This document shows positions 63,371-64,000 of a stretch of DNA of 64,000 nt, in pieces (position 1 is the stretch's first letter; each line of letters opens with the position of its first letter). Source of the stretch: Bimastos eiseni (Eukaryota; Annelida; Clitellata; Crassiclitellata; Lumbricidae); NCBI GenBank assembly GCA_959347315.1, contig OY365813.1, positions 33,136,555-33,200,554 on the forward strand, in the 5' to 3' direction. The notes beneath the pieces were generated by a model that had not been told where the DNA came from, searched no databases, and saw only the letters and a list, made by a program, of their open reading frames with translations. Position numbers and translations under genes: made by a program.

Positions 63371-63584
63371 ATTGTAAATTACAATTTATTATTTTTATAA
63401 GTTATTTTACAGCGGATATTACTGAAAATGTATCGTATTATAGGGAGGAAAGTGCGTCACCTATTATACTGCAATGAGTCCAAGTAATAATATTAGAAAC
63501 TCTCCTAATGTCATAAAGGTAAAATACGGTTTTAGCGTCGGTTATTATTCTATGTGTGCTTGTTGTCAGGGTACATACGAATTT

Positions 63585-64000
63585 ACTTTCATCACATCCA
63601 GCTTCTATTTATGTGCTATCCTTTTCATCAATCCCGGTTCTTCTTAACCAGGAGTCTTTTCATCACATCCAGCTTCTATTGATGTGTGAATCTTTTCATC
63701 ACATCTAGCTTCTACTTAAGCTGGAGTTTTTCCTCGCATCCAGCTTCTATATTCATAAGCTAAAACATTCTATGTAGTGTTAATGTGGGATCAACCCGAA
63801 TCATCGAAACCCGAATCTCCGAAAACGCTGAAAAGGCCAAAAGCCCGATTCCCCGAAAACAGCAATGTACTATTGAAAAACGCTGAACTGATTCAAAACA
63901 GCGCGATTCATTCATAAATCCAGCTTCTGCGCGAATTTTTTCATCGATCCAGCTTCCATTTAAGCAGAATCCTTTTCATCAATCTAGCTTCGATTTGGGG
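63585..64000 (+). repeat. ~35-bp minisatellite continuing past the window end
   Basis: tttcatcacatccagcttct units (63590-63760), then tttcatcgatccagcttcca units up to base 64000. Confidence 0.85.

Overview
The window is eukaryotic, intron-rich and repeat-dense animal DNA. It carries metazoan protein architectures, GT-AG introns, tRNA-derived SINEs, non-LTR retrotransposon tails and very abundant microsatellites. The gene content (a GRL101/relaxin-receptor-like LDLa-LRR-GPCR and a poly-C2H2 zinc-finger protein) suggests a marine invertebrate bilaterian, either a deuterostome such as an echinoderm, hemichordate or amphioxus, or a lophotrochozoan. The sequence alone does not fix the species.

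Region 1 (about 1-50.8 kb, + strand) is dominated by one gene of more than 50 kb, whose 5' end lies outside the window. I could place 20 coding exons with consistent phases and consensus splice sites, plus one candidate micro-exon. Ten exons each encode one LDL-receptor class A module or a degenerate relative (1027-40643, all phase 1-1). Then come a leucine-rich-repeat N-cap exon (41747-41867), five 72-nt phase-2 LRR exons (43446-47206) and a rhodopsin-family seven-transmembrane domain split over three exons (47690-50104). A serine/glutamine/basic-rich cytoplasmic tail exon ends at the stop at 50836. The predicted protein in the window is about 1,040 residues without its N terminus. LDLa modules and LRRs would form the ectodomain and the 7TM part would signal through G proteins.

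The introns of this gene are packed with 3' ends of CR1/L2-like non-LTR retrotransposons, which share a small GCGCC hairpin, and with at least four tRNA-derived SINE types. They also hold an old TIR DNA transposon (24234-26205), a 200-base assembly gap (23801-24000) and long simple-sequence arrays. Two structures stand out: a ~165-bp tandem array in which each unit carries a hairpin with compensated base changes (19381-20065), and an identical 126-bp inverted pair of TGACGT-bearing 20-bp repeats that flanks one LDLa exon (28508-28633 and 29760-29885).

Region 2 (about 50.8-59.5 kb) has no gene I can support. It holds a long CATA array just after the receptor stop codon, a fragment of a retroelement with a nuclease-like domain, duplicated dispersed repeats, and a recurring ~35-bp minisatellite family.

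Region 3 (59541-61787, - strand) is an uninterrupted 748-codon C2H2 zinc-finger ORF with internally duplicated finger blocks. The remaining sequence to 64 kb holds more of the ~35-bp minisatellite and one retrotransposon tail. Apart from the receptor and the zinc-finger gene, nearly all open frames in the window are products of tandem repeats.
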